Source of the DNA: Sambucus nigra | Taxonomy: Eukaryota > Streptophyta > Magnoliopsida > Dipsacales > Adoxaceae | Direction of reading: 5' to 3' | DNA length: 64,000 nucleotides | Assembly (NCBI GenBank): GCA_949130495.1 | Contig: OX422207.1 | Location: 375,183,868 to 375,247,867 of the forward strand | Part shown: piece after piece, positions 37,380 through 50,060 of the stretch | Position numbering within the stretch: position 1 is the first letter of the stretch | Layout: each line of letters begins with the position of its first letter | Notes under the pieces: model-generated | Told to the model about the DNA's origin: nothing | Database searches by the model: none | What the model saw: only the letters and a program-made list of their open reading frames with translations | Position numbers and translations under genes: made by a program

Positions 37380-37850
37380 ATTTAATACATATAAATACAA
37401 AAATGACTTAATAAACCGTGACACAACATCACACAATACAAAATCTTAATTTTTTTATCTAATACGAACGTCATCCAAATAAAAGAGACGATACGGTACG
37501 ACACGAGATTTTTATTATTTTTACTTAACACGAACACATCTTTATTAAGACACAACACAAAATCTTATTTTTTATATCTAACACGGACGAATGACCCAAA
37601 TAAAAGCGACATACGAAACCAATTTTTTTAACCAAAGACGATCACAACTCAATTAAAAAGAGACAAGGCACATGGGACAAGACACAATACGACATTACAC
37701 AGAATATTTTAAAAAAATAAGATACGAAACACAATTAAAATGTTATATGCCATGAAATCTCATTTTTTAACTAACACAAAAACGACTGAAATAAAATGTG
37801 ATATGACACGATCCAATTAATTCACGACACGACACGACAGAAAATTAAAT
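37380..37850. repeat. Degenerate GACAC/ACACGA-rich repeats
   Basis: Diverged units of roughly 90 bases carry phrases such as ACACAACATCACACAATACAAAATCTTA, split by T-runs and CCAAATAAAAG. The GACAC motif also fills the foldback arms at 38200-38400 and 49300-49340. It may be subterminal repeats of a hAT or foldback family. Confidence 0.5.
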
Positions 37851-37902
37851 ATATGGTTCTTGAAGTTTAGAACAAAAAAGGCCAAAAATTAATTTACATA
37901 TA

Positions 37903-37966
<64 letters not shown>
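37903..37966. repeat. (TA)n microsatellite
   Basis: About 30 TA units. Confidence 0.9.
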
Positions 37967-37967
<1 letters not shown>

Positions 37968-38097
37968 CCTAAAACATAAATAACTTTTTTTCCAAATTAT
38001 GATGAAAAAAAATAATTTATGTTAACATTTTATACGTAATAAGGGAATGATTAAAAATAAAAATAAGATATTAAAAGTAGTAGTTTAATTGACAGTT

Positions 38098-38437
38098 CTA
38101 AGGGTCTGATTAAAAATAAAAATAATTATTTGATTAAAACTAACTAAAAAGTGCATGTATGAAAATAATTCGAAAAAAGAGTAATGTAAAAAAATAATAC
38201 AAATTTGTGTCGTGTTGTGTCGCGTTTGTATCCAAAAAACTCTTGTATTATCTAAAAAACGCAACATGACACAACACGATGTGAAATCTCATATTTTTTT
38301 TACCTAACATCAACATGACCTAAAAAAAATAAGCAACACGACATGAACTGGCACGCGAAACTTCACAAAACTTTATTTCAAACACTTAACAGAATGTTAG
38401 TCATTTCATGTCGAGTTTAAAATGGTTCGTGTTCGTA
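38098..38437 (+). repeat. Left part of a foldback element, split by element F
   Basis: It starts CTAAGGGTCTGATTA and continues with AAATAATTATTTGATTAAAA and CAAATTTGTGTCGTG. Read in reverse complement, 49201-49443 has the same sequence in the same order (CTAAGGGCTGATTA, AAATAATTATTTGATTAAAA, AAACTTGTGTCGTG, AAAAAACTCTTGTATT). Without F the two parts make a hairpin-like element of about 583 bases with arms of about 190-240. There is no coding capacity. The class is unknown (MITE or foldback). Confidence 0.65.
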
Positions 38438-41389
38438 TGTAATACCCCGTATTTTTGACTATATTTATTTTGGGATTAATTAATTAAATTGCGTATTAAT
38501 TGGAAATTAATCCGGGTTATAAATACTAATGTGATGCGAGTTGGTATTTGATTATGTGCATATATGATTATATATGGACTTGGTATTATAAAATTTGTCA
38601 TGAGATTTATATACGGCATTTTAGAAATTTTGTTGAGACGCGTGGGACCGCCGCGTCACGGTATATTATTTTATTATTAAAAGTGAATTTAAAATCTATA
38701 ATCCGTATGGTCGTTTTGAGTGCGCCAACGCGTCCGGAAGGGTCGAGATAGTCAGAAAACACTAGTCGGGGGTATAATTTGGGTCCCGGGGTATTTTTAG
38801 ACCATACCGGCAACTTAAAGGGTATTTTAGTAATTTGGTATTTTTGGGTAATTAAAAGTGACGAAAATTGAGAGTTGTAATCTGATAAGGAATTGACCCA
38901 ACCAACCCTTTATTAACCCCATAAGCTACGTAGGTTATCATTTAGTCTTCCAACTCTCCCAAAGAAAACCCTAGCTACCATAGCCATCTTTAGAAGAAGA
39001 AAGGTTGGAGAAGGAGAGAGAGAGAGGAATTCTGCAGAGATTCTTCACCAAATCAACACCAAATCCGAAATCAAACCAAGGCAAGTGATTTATTCCATTT
39101 AAATTTCAGAGAATGCTTCTTCCATGTTAGATTATTCATAAATTTTGTATGTTCTTGGAAGATAATGAAAAACCCATAAGATTGGAGTTATTAGTTTAAA
39201 TTTTGGGATATAGGTTGCATGTAGAATGTTACTGGAAGATTATATTAAGAGAATTATCGACTTTTGTTATACCAAAAACGGATTTAAGATGAAGTTTATG
39301 AATGTTCTTGAGATAAAATCTGAAAACTAGGTTTTTGATGAAGATTGATCCATATGTAGCCTATAGTTGTTGAAATACTGATTTATGGACGTTAGTAATA
39401 TTGTAGGATTGTTATATGACATTACTATAACGTTATATTTGAGAATCACACGTTAGAAATAAGTTTTGGGACGTTTTTACAATCTGCAGAACGAAGCAGT
39501 CCGTAGTCATACCTGTTCGATCGATCGATCGACATTCATCAGTCGATCGATCGACTAGATCGATCGATCGATATTCATAGGTCGATCGATCGACCTTCCC
39601 AGAATGAGTGAAATTTTCCTTAATTTGATTTTAATGGTGGAAACCCTCGGAGAATATGTTTGGAGACTTTGTGAATACCCTTAGCTTTAAGGAAGACCAG
39701 TAGGCATGATTATGAAGTGGGACTTTAATCAGAATGTAATTTGAGGAATTATTTTAAATAAATGAAATTCGTTATGTGAGTTAATATTTGGGTTAATAGT
39801 ACAAATTTGAATAAGTTGATGAAATAAGGTTCGGGGCAGAAGTAAAGACCTTAGGCATAAAGATATCATATGTGAGAGTTATGGAAACTTAGTAGTCTAT
39901 TCGAGATAGGTTTTAAGTTTAAGGAATTACGACGTGAGACGTGTCGACTATTTAAATTATATATTATCAGATTACTTGAAATATATAAGTTTGGGATAAT
40001 GGTATAATGATGTAGCTTATACCTTATTAAAATGGTGATATCTAAGATGTGTGAATGCTTAGTATATAGTTTATGTGTATGACATACCTACCATACTTGC
40101 TATCACGGGAGGTTACGATCGCTTAGGACCCTCTAATCCTTGTGTGCCTACGGGGGGGATATAGACTGGTACCTTGATGAACATAGGTCATAGAAAGACT
40201 TATTGTGATATTAATAAGTCCGCTGACCATGGGAGCGTAGGTATGTGCGTGACCCATGTGATGGTGACTATGTTCGCCTCCACTATTTGTGATTTGTGTT
40301 ATCTGAACTATTCCTGAGAGATTCGGAATATGTGATCCTTATGTACGTGATGTACCAGGATGGATAGCAGAGTATGTGTGCACCATAGCTTAGATTGCGG
40401 GGTGCTTGTATCGTATATTTATGATGTGGATAATATACATTAAAAATATGGAAATCCTCATGTTAATGTTGTAAAAAATATTACGGTATTGCTTCGAGAT
40501 ATATAATGAGTTAGCTGATAGTTATATCAATGGCATAGTTAGTAACTGAGTTTACGTTAAACCTATATTAAATTACGAGCGTTGTTATGTTAAATTAACC
40601 GAGTAAAATGGGTAGAACCTTTGATAAGTCTAGCTAGATTCGATGTCACTTAGCTAGTGGTTTGTGTCGTTATAGATGGGTACTTACGTTAGGAGTGCAC
40701 AGTTAGTCGAGAGGTGAGAATTTAATGTGAGTGCACGTCCTAACATGTACTTTGCATTTAATGTTTTAAATGTTTTTAAAGCACTTGCAGGTTTTTAAAA
40801 TGATTTCCATTTTCGGGCTCTGACCCATTTGCTTTCAAATATATTTTCTTGTAAAACCATTTTAGGTGCCCAGCCACAAGGACACCAAGCATAGGATTCT
40901 CATTCAGAAGACGAGCTGTAGCTGTTTGTGGAAGCTACAGGGACTTGCTTTTAGACGCCTCTCTCATTTGGATTCCAGTCTCAGCATCTATCAGTTGTAG
41001 GGCATGTTGCCCAATTCTATTAGACATTTTTACATTTCAGTTTTCAGACTCTAGCATGTATTGCTCAGTATTCAGTTTTAGTTATTTACTTCAGTTTACT
41101 TATCAGTTGTGGGATTTGTATTGAGGAGTTTTTCCTCCAGGTTTTATTTACATATTGTGATGGTTATTCATTCTATTTCAGTATGGTGAATGGTGTTATT
41201 TAGTTATTCATTACTCTTGTTACATGTTAATCAGATTCAATAAAATTTGGCACTTACTTTTTAAATACTAGGTGGTTAGTAATAATAAAACGTTTTCGAC
41301 AGTGATGCTATTAACTGAGCCAACTTGGCATTTTGAATTAATTTTATAAAGGAGTAGCTACCCGGTGTTTAATTAGTCGGGGTGTCACA
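38438..41389 (+). repeat. 5' LTR of element F
   Basis: It starts TGTAATACCCCG and ends GTGTCACA. A GATC-palindrome cluster lies at 39520-39593. A (GA)n tract at 39016-39028 is two bases shorter than in the 3' LTR. The GGTGCCCAGCCACAAGGAC box near 40865 is shared with G in diverged form. Confidence 0.95.
39520..39593. repeat. GATCGATC palindrome cluster in 5' LTR of F
   Basis: Four runs of TCGATCGATCGA type are separated by ATTCAT-containing spacers. It is repeated at 47328-47404 with one C to T change. Confidence 0.9.
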
Positions 41390-41391
41390 GG

Positions 41392-41403
41392 TGGTATCAG
41401 AGC
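41392..41403 (+). other. tRNA-Met primer binding site of element F
   Basis: TGGTATCAGAGC, two bases after the LTR. Confidence 0.92.
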
Positions 41404-41572
41404 ATCAGGTTCTAGTGTCCTTTAGGATCTGTACGGCTATTATGTTTCCGCTACGTTCCTTTGATATAGAGCCCTATATTTTAGGACTGTTGTACTCTTT
41501 TTGTGTGTACGTTTCGTTCTTCAGCTATTTTGAAGTTTATCTGTAGACTTATAAACTTTGTTCTCATTTCAG

Positions 41573-44500
41573 ATGCCTCCACGACGTGCACGACGAGTTC
41601 CCAGGAATGCAATGCCCGAACCCCAGCCCGCTCCAGTTCAGGGCATGTTGAACGCCACTGAGGTTGCAGCTATAGTAGCTCAAGCGGTGAATGCCGCGAT
41701 TGCCGTGATTCAGCAGGCACCACCTCAGGCGCCGATTGCCGCGCCCGTCCAGGTTAATGCATTCCCGTCTGCTTGGGAACGTGTACGCGACGCTTTTCAG
41801 AAAGCACATCCGCCAGAGTTTGCAGGAAGCTCAGATGTGGTAGTCTCGAGCCAATGGAGGAAGGATATGCAGAGGCACTTGAGGATGCATGAGTGCTCTG
41901 ATGTTCAGAAACAGGTGCTAGCTACTTTCAAGCTAGTTGGATCTGCGCTGCAGTGGTGGGAGTCCATTACCACCGCGGAGGAGAGGGATACCCTCACGAT
42001 TCAGGAGTTCTGGGTGCGGTTTGACCGCAAGTATTTTCCGTCCGCAGTTCATACAGAGATGAGGAGGAAGCTTATGAGTCTGAGGCAGGAGAGCAAGACA
42101 GTGGCCGAGTATGAGGCCGAGTTCACTAATCTGTTGAATATCGTTCCAGACGAGATTCCAACAGAGAAGAAGAAGATAGAGAAGTTCACCGACGGGTTGA
42201 ATTGGAGGATCCGTCAGCATCTGCTAGGGAACCTATCGTTTGCCACGTATTCTGATGTGGTTAACGCTGCACTATTGCACTGCCAGGACCACCGTTTTCA
42301 TATGGCCGAGGGCAAGCGGTCAGGGGAGTCTAGCCATCAGGGCAGGACTGGAGGACATGGTGCCAGCGGGGCACAGACCGGTCAGGGGCAGAGACAGACT
42401 GAGCAGGGTACCCAGCAGGGGGACAATAAGAGGTTCCGGTCAGGGAAATACAGGCAGGGACAGGGAGGTTTCCGTCAGGGCCATCAGGGTCCAAACGGTC
42501 AGCAGGGCCAACAGGGGCAGAATGGGCAGCAGTTTCACCAGGGCCAGCAGGGCCAAGGGAGGAACGGTAAAGGCCACCAGGGCCGGGGACAGCAGGGGCA
42601 GAGGGGAGGGAACTTCCCAGGGAAGTTCTTTACTTGTGGCAAGACTGGCCATAAGAAGCAGGATTGTCCTGATAGGGGCAGGGCCCCACAGCAGCAGCAG
42701 GGTGCTCGCCAGGAGCCACAAAGACCCATGTTTCCCGCCGCTCTTCCTGCACCGCCACAGATGGCAGCATTGCCACCCATTCCAGCAGTCCCAGCTCAGC
42801 AGGGGCAGCTACAGTATGGACGTGTCTACAACGTTCACCAGGCTGCAGTTCCACAGGCACCGCCCGCGATCGAGGGTACGTTTCCTATCCATGGCACTAT
42901 GGGTCGGGTGTTATTTGATACGGGTGCTACACACTGTTTTATTGCTACACACTTCGCGAAAGCTTTAGGATTGTTAGCTACGGCAGAGAGCACAGTGACG
43001 TGTGTCGACTCACCATTGGGGAATGGGTCACTTATTTTCTTTATATGCCGGGGAGTGGGGGTAGAGGTTGGTGGTTTGGTATTACCTGCGGACATGTTAG
43101 TATTAGACATGCATGTTCACGATGTGATCATCGGTATGGATTGGCTCGTAGCATATAGGGCCATGATTGACTGCTTCAGCGGAAGCATTGTTTTTGCCAT
43201 TCCGGGGCAAGAGATGTTTGTAGTGGCGATGCCTCGCCCAGAGGGAGGATCGACCGCTCATCTGTATTACATAGAGGAGGATACCTCTAAGGAGGTTGTG
43301 ATTCCTTTAGATTCTATCCCAGTTGTCAGGGAGTATTCAGATGTGTTTCAGGAGATACCAGGCTTACCACCCAGTCGAGAGATAGACTTCGTTATAGATT
43401 TGCTACAGGGTACGAGACCTATAGCACGTGCACCGTACCGTATGGCTCCAGCTGAGATGCGAGAGCTACGGGATCAGATAGAGCAGCTGTTAGGGCAGGG
43501 CTTTATTCGTAGGAGTACCTCACCTTGGGGCGCTCCAGTTTTGTTTGTTAAGAAGAGGGACGGTTCACTGAGATTGTGTGTGGACTACCGAGAGTTGAAT
43601 AAGGTCACGATACGGAATAAGTATCCGTTGCCTCGAATCGATGACTTATTCGACCAGTTGAGAGGAGCTTCTTTCTTCTCGAAGATTGACTTAAGGTCGG
43701 GATACCATCAGTTGCGTATCAGGGAGGAGGATGTCTTGAAGACTGTGTTCTTGTCGAGATATGGTTCTTATGAGTTTCGGGTTATGCCTTTCGGCTTGAC
43801 CAACGCTCCAGCAGTGTTTATGGACTTGATGAACAGGGTGTTCAGAGATTTCCTCGATCAGTTTGTCATTGTCTTCATTGATGACATTCTGGTCTACTCT
43901 CAGACAGAGGAGGAGCACGCCGGGCATTTGAGGCAGGTTTTGCAGACACTTCGTCAGAACGAGCTGTATGCAAAATATGAGAAGTGCGGGTTTTGGCTGA
44001 AGGAGGTCCAGTTCTTGGGTCACATTATTTCCGACCAGGGAATATCTGTCGATCCAGGGAAGGTGTCAGCGGTGAGGGAGTGGGGACAGCCCACGACACC
44101 AACAGAGATTCGTAGTTTCTTGGGCTTAGCAGGATACTACAGGAGGTTTATTCGGGGTTTCTCGGAGATAGCAGGTCCTTTGACACATCTTACTCGTAAG
44201 GGTGTGCCATATATCTGGAGTGATGCCTGTCAGTTGGCATTCGATGAATTGAAGGACAAATTGACCTCAGCACCTGTGTTAGCATTGCCGAGACCGGGAG
44301 TTGAGTATTTGGTTTACACCGATGCGTCCTTGCAAGGACTGGGAGGTGTATTGCAGCAGGAGAGACAGGCCATAGCTTATGCTTCCCGTAAGCTTAAGCC
44401 TCATGAGAAAAATTACCCCACACATGATTTGGAGTTGGCAGCAGTGGTATTTGCCTTACGGATTTGGAGGCACTATCTTTTGGGGGAGAAGTTTCAGCTG

Positions 44501-46204
44501 TTCACGGACCACAAGTCCCTATAGTATCTGTTCACGCAGAAAGAGTTGAATATGCGGCAACGTAGGTGGCTTGAATTTGTGAAGGACTACCAGTTCGACA
44601 TCCAGTACCACCCGGGTAAGGCTAACGTAGTAGCAGACGCGTTGAGCCGCAGGCCAGCAGATGAGGTGGCAGAGGTGTGGAAGGCTAAGTGGAAGGAATT
44701 GGGACACCAGGATGTAGTGGCCCGATCTTTCATGTCTGTGATGACCGTTACACCGCAGATTGTTACGAAGGTAGTACGGGCACAGGCCGATGACTCGTTC
44801 TGTCAGAAGCAGATAGTTCGATTACTAGCAGAGGGAGCCGAGTCCTATACCGTTAGCTCAGACGGGGGGATTGCGCTTCAATGGGAGGTTGGTAGTTCCG
44901 GAAGGGGAAGAATTACGGCACGATGTTATGGCTGAGTCGCACGGCTCACGGTTCGCGGTACATCCCGGAGGGGACAAAATGTACCAAGACATGAGGCGGC
45001 AATATTGGTGGAGCAGTATGAAGAAAGATGTCGCTGAGTTTGTCTCGAAATGCGCCACTTGTCAGCTTGTAAAAGTGGACCATCAGAGACCAGCAGGATT
45101 GCTACAGCCATTGGAGGTTCCGGTGTGGATGTGGGAGAGCATATCCATGGACTTTATCACGGGGTTGCCTACGTCGCAGAGGGGTCACGACTCCGTTTGG
45201 GTAATTGTGGACAGGTTGTCCAAGGTCGCTCACTTCTTACCCGTAAGGACTGACTACACTACGGGACAGTATGCCCAGCTTTTCATTTCAAAGATTGTGA
45301 GACTTCACGGTGTGCCCCTGAATATCATGTCTGACAGAGACAAGATATTTGTTTCGAGGTTTTGGGAGAGTTTCCAGGAGGCAATGGGCACGGAATTGCG
45401 GTTGAGTACGGCTTATACCCGCAGACCGATGGGCAGACAGAGCGCACCAACCAGATGTTGGAGGACATGCTACGCATGTGCATTATTGACTTCGGGGGTG
45501 GATGGGAGCAGTACCTTCCACTGGTGGAGTTTGCTTACAACAACTCCTATCAGTTCACGATTGGCATGGCTCCGTTTGAGGCATTGTACGGTAGACCTTG
45601 TCGTTCCCCAGCATGTTGGTTGGAGGTAGGGGACAACAAACTACTTGGGCCAGAAGTGATCCAGGATACTTCGGCAAGGATTGAGTTGATTCGGAGTCGC
45701 ATTCGGGTAGCTCAAGACAGGCAGAAGAGTTATGCTGATGCGAAGAGATTTTTCAGGGAGTTCCAAGTGGGGGACCAGGTTTTGCTCAGGGTATCTCCGA
45801 TGAAGGGGATTATGCGTTTCGGGAAGAAGGGGAAGTTGGCACCGAGGTATGTGGGGCCATTTCCTATTATAGAGCGGATCGGACCGGTTGCGTATAGACT
45901 TGGGTTGCCGGAACATTTGCATCGGATTCACGACGTGTTCCATATTTCCTCGCTGAGGAAATACCTTAGGGACAATTTGGCTCATTCTCACATTGCTGTG
46001 GAGGACATCGATCTCCAGCCGGATAGCTCCTACGAGGAGGGGCCAATTGCTATTTTGGACCGAAGCGAGAGGAAACTGCGGTCAAAGATAGTCCCGTTAG
46101 TGCGTGTTCAGTGGCGACATCACAATGTCGAGGAGTCCACATGGGAGCGCGAGGATGAGATGCGCGAGCGTTATCCAGAACTATTTTTAACAGGTACTTT
46201 CTAG
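41573..46204 (+). pseudogene. gag-pol: gag-pol polyprotein of element F, nearly intact with three lesions
   Basis: It encodes Gag, protease, reverse transcriptase, RNase H and integrase as one polyprotein. The start is ATG 41573 in CAGATGCC, 170 bases after the PBS. In residues from that ATG, Gag is about 85-220 ([14 protein letters not shown]). A Gln/Gly-rich linker follows. The zinc knuckle is at about 350-365 but reads [14 protein letters not shown], so the first Cys of CCHC is Phe. Protease FDTGATH is at about 448, [11 protein letters not shown] at about 705, FIDDI at about 768, and RNase H VYTDAS at about 913. A TAG at 44522-44524 (after HKSL) stops it. Next comes a G6 run (44864-44869) that shifts frame +1, then a one-base loss near 45413-45420. 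Integrase has HPGGDK...CATC, D in SMDFITG, D in MSDRD and E in DGQTERT. A chromodomain (VEESTWERE) lies at about 46125-46160. The homopolymer change could be a sequencing error; the stop is a likely CAG to TAG transition. Confidence 0.93.
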
Positions 46205-46234
46205 TTTCGAATTTCGGGACGAAATTCAGTTATT

Positions 46235-46246
46235 AGGGGGGAAGTA
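46235..46246 (+). other. Polypurine tract of element F
   Basis: AGGGGGGAAGTA is directly before the 3' LTR and identical to G's. Confidence 0.85.
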
Positions 46247-49200
46247 TGTAATACCCCGTATTTTTGACTATATTTATTTTGGGATTAATTAATTAAATTG
46301 CGTATTAATTGGAAATTAATCCGGGTTATAAATACTAATGTGATGCGAGTTGGTATTTGATTATGTGCATATATGATTATATATGGACTTGGTATTATAA
46401 AATTTGTCGTGAGATTTATATACGGCATTTTAGAAATTTTGTTGAGACGCGTGGGACCGCCGCGTCACGGTATATTATTTTATTATTAAAAGTGAATTTA
46501 AAATCTATAATCCGTATGGTCGTTTTGAGTGCGCCAACGCGTCCGGAAGGGTCGAGATAGTCAGAAAACACTAGCCGGGGGTATAGTTTGGGTCCCGGGG
46601 TATTTTTAGACCATACCGGCAACTTAAAGGGTATTTTAGTAATTTGGTATTTTTGGGTAATTAAAAGTGACGAAAATTGAGAGTTGTAATCTGATAAGGA
46701 ATTGACCCAACCAACCCTTTATTAACCCCATAAGCTACGTAGGTTATCATTTAGTCTTCCAACTCTCCCAACGAAAACCCTAGCCACCATAGCCATCTTT
46801 GGAAGAAGAAAGCTTGGAGAAGGAGAGAGAGAGAGAGGAATTCTGCAGAGATTCTTCACCAAATCAACACCAAATCCGAAATCAAACCAAGGCAAGTGAT
46901 TTATTCCGTTTAAATTTCAGAGAATGCTTCTTCCATGTTAGATTATTCATAAATTTTGTATGTTCTTGGAAGATAATGAAAAACCCATAAGATTGGAGTT
47001 ATTAGTTTAAATTTTGGGATATAGGTTGCATGTAGAATGTTACTGGAAGATTATATTAAGAGAATTATCGACTTTTGTTATACCAAAAACGGATTTAAGA
47101 TGAAGTTTATGAATGTTCTTGAGATAAAATCTGGAAACTAGGTTTTTGATGAAGATTGATCCATATGTAGCCTATAGTTGTTGAAATACTGATTTATGGA
47201 CGTTAGTAATATTGTAGGATTGTTATATGACATTACTATAACGTTATATTTGAGAATCACACGTTAGAAATAAGTTTTGGGACGTATTTACAATCTGCAG
47301 AACGAAGCAGTCCGTAGCCATACCTGTTCGATCGATCGATTGACATTCATCAGTCGATCGATCGACTAGATCGATCGATCGATATTCATAGGTCGATCGA
47401 TCGACCTTCCCAGAATGAGTGAAATTTTCCTTAATTTGATTTTAATGGTGGAAACCCTCGGAGAATATGTTTGGAGACTTTGTGAATACCCTTAGCTTTA
47501 AGGAAGACCAGTAGGCATGATTATGAAGTGGGACTTTAATCAGAATGTAATTTGAGGAATTATTTTAAATAAATGAAATTCGTTATGTGAGTTAATATTT
47601 GGGTTAATAGTACAAATTTGAATAAGTTGATGAAATAAGGTTTGGGGCAGAAGTAAAGACCTTAGGCATAAAGATATCATATGTGAGAATTATGGAAATT
47701 TAGTAGTCTATTCGAGATAGGTTTTAAGTTTAAGGAATTACGACGTGAGACGTGTCGACTATTTAAATTATATATTATCAGATTACTTGAAATATATAAG
47801 TTTGGGATAATGGTATAATGATGTAGCTTATACCTTATTAAAATGGTGATATCTAAGATGTGTGAATGCTTAGTATATAGTTTATGTGTATGACATACCT
47901 ACCATACTTGCTATCACGGGAGGTTACGATCGCTTAGGACCCTCTAATCCTTGTGTGCCTACGGGGGGGATATAGACTGGTACCTTGATGAACATAGGTC
48001 ATAGAAAGACTTATTGTGATATTAATAAGTCCGCTGACCATGGGAGCGTAGGTATGTGCGTGACCCATGTGATGGTGACTGTGTTCGCCTCCACTATTTG
48101 TGATTTGTGTTATCTGAACTATTCCTGAGAGATTCGGAATATGTGATCCTTATGTACGTGATGTACCGGGATGGATAGCAGAGTATGTGTGCACCATAGC
48201 TTAGATTGCAGGGTGCTTGTATCGTATATTTATGATGTGAATAATATACATTAAAAATATGGAAATCCTCATGTTAATGTTGTAAAAAATATTACGGTAT
48301 TGCTTCGAGATATATAATGAGTTAGCTGATAGTTATATCAATGGCATAGTTAGTAACTGAGTTTACGTTAAACCTCTATTAAATTACGAGCGTTGTTATG
48401 TTAAATTAACCGAGTAAAATGGGTAGAACCTTTGATAAGTCTAGCTAGATTCGATGTCACTTAGCTAGTGGTTTGTGTCGTTATAGATGGGTACTTACGT
48501 TAGGAGTGCACAGTTAGTCGAGAGGTGAGAATTTAATGTGAGTGCACGTCCTAACATGTACTTTGCATTTAATGTTTTAAATGTTTTTAAAGCACTTGCA
48601 GGTTTTTAAAATGATTTCCACTTTCGGGCTCTGACCCATTTGCTTTCAAATATATTTTCTTGTAAAACCATTTTAGGTGCCCAGCCACAAGGACACCAAG
48701 CATAGGATTCTCATTCAGAAGACGAGTTGTAGCTGTTTGTGGAAGCTACATGGACTTTCTTTTAGACGCCTCTCTCATTTGGATTCCAGTCTCAGCATCT
48801 ATCAGTTGTAGGGCATGTTGCCCAATACTATTAGACATTTTTACATTTCAGTTTTCAGACTCTAGCATGTATTGCTCAGTATTCAGTTTTAGTTATTTAC
48901 TTCAGTTTACTTATCAGTTGTGGGATTTGTATTGAGGAGTTTTTCCTCCAGGTTTTATTTACATATTGTGATGGTTATTCATTCTATTTCAGTATGGTGA
49001 ATGGTGTTATTTAGTTATTCATTACTCTTGTTACATGTTAATCAGATTTAATAAAATTTGGCACTTACTTTTTAAATACTAGGTGGTTAGTAATAATAAA
49101 ACGTTTTCGACAGTGATGCTATTAACTGAGCCAACTTGGCATTTTGAATTAATTTTATAAAGGAGTAGCTACCCGGTGTTTAATTAGTCGGGGTGTCACA
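46247..49200 (+). repeat. 3' LTR of element F
   Basis: The LTR is 2954 bases. It begins TGTAATACCCCG and ends GTGTCACA, about 99% identical to 38438-41389 by eye. Most differences are transitions. Confidence 0.95.
47328..47404. repeat. GATCGATC palindrome cluster in 3' LTR of F
   Basis: This is the same as 39520-39593 except for GATCGATTGAC in place of GATCGATCGAC, a CG to TG change. Confidence 0.9.
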
Positions 49201-49443
49201 GTGTCGGATAAAAAAATACAAACTTGTGCCGTGTTGCGTTTGTGTCCAAAATAATTTTTTTGGACTGACACGATATGACAATACAAGAGTTTTTTGGACA
49301 TAAACGCGACACGACACGACACGACACGACACGACACAAGTTTATATTTTTTTTGCATTACTGTTTTTTTATAATTATTATCATACTTCCACTTTTTAAT
49401 TACTTTTAATCAAATAATTATTTTTATTTTAATCAGCCCTTAG
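49201..49443 (-). repeat. Right arm of the foldback split by element F
   Basis: This is the inverted counterpart of 38098-38285. It includes a (CGACA)n run at 49303-49336. The far end CAGCCCTTAG mirrors CTAAGGGTCTG. D1 begins nine bases further right. Confidence 0.65.
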
Positions 49444-49452
49444 TATTGCAAT

Positions 49453-50049
49453 TGTTGATGCAAAAAATTGGACTGAATCCCATTTTTATGATCACAGATA
49501 AATAGATAAAAGCAATCCAATCAAGTACATGAGAGACAAAGATTTTTAAAGTGGTTCGGCTATAAGAAAGAAGCCTACGTCCATTGTTATTTTATTCTCA
49601 GGGGTTTACAATAGCACAATATGGTAGGGAGAGGGAGAAAAAGGGTGTATCTTGTGTATGGTCTCTCATCGTTGTCGGATCTCTTCCCTTTTGGCTAAGG
49701 AAATACATGTATTTATAGTGATGGGAGATAAAGAGATACAATGTCTTTAGACATTTATGTCTACATACAATGAATCTAATTGTTGGCCTTCTATCCTTGA
49801 ATTGCTTGGTATGCTATGTGTTGTCATCTATTAATACAGTATAAATGTACATTAAGGCTCATTAAATGCGTTGTCATCTTCATTAATGCACATTAAATGC
49901 ATAGTTATCCTTTGATCTTCCTGGTTGGTATGCCGACCAACTATCCTCGGGTGCCGACCAACTCTCCTCGGGTGTCGAATATTGCCATGTAGGATGACAT
50001 GTGTCCTTTTCTGATTGGTCCTCGTAGATGGAAAATTTTTGCGTTAACA
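49453..50049 (-). repeat. 3' LTR of element D1
   Basis: The LTR is 597 bases, TGTTGATG...GTTAACA. Minus TATA CTATAAATA is at 49718-49710. It holds two units of a 21-base minisatellite (GTGCCGACCAACTCTCCTCGG) at 49930-49971. It is closely similar to the partial LTR 56203-56786. Confidence 0.88.
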
Positions 50050-50060
50050 GAAGCCCCCAA
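50050..50060 (-). other. Polypurine tract of element D1
   Basis: On minus TTGGGGGCTTC precedes the LTR. The identical box is at 56787-56797 in D2. Confidence 0.65.

Larger units (their letters stand above)
38438..49200 (+). mobile_element. Element F: young, nearly complete chromovirus (Tekay/Del-like) retrotransposon
   Basis: The length is 10,763 bases. The 5' LTR is at 38438-41389, PBS at 41392-41403, gag-pol at 41573-46204, PPT at 46235-46246, and 3' LTR at 46247-49200. The LTRs (2952 and 2954 bases) differ at roughly 25-30 positions by eye, about 1%, so the insertion is recent. The coding region has only three obvious lesions. There is no obvious 5-bp target duplication: TCGTA on the left, GTGTC on the right. 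It lies inside the foldback 38098-49443. It is related to G but a different family, in opposite orientation. Confidence 0.95.

Noticed and set aside
38548..38751. Duplicate 67-68 codon ORFs at 38548/46357 and their minus shadows
   Set aside because: They are copies in the two LTRs of F, not independent conservation.
42240..42968. Long alternative-frame ORFs over the F gag (also on minus at 42440-43110)
   Set aside because: They overlap the Gln/Gly-rich gag linker, where low-complexity codons keep several frames open. They have no motif and are shadows of gag.
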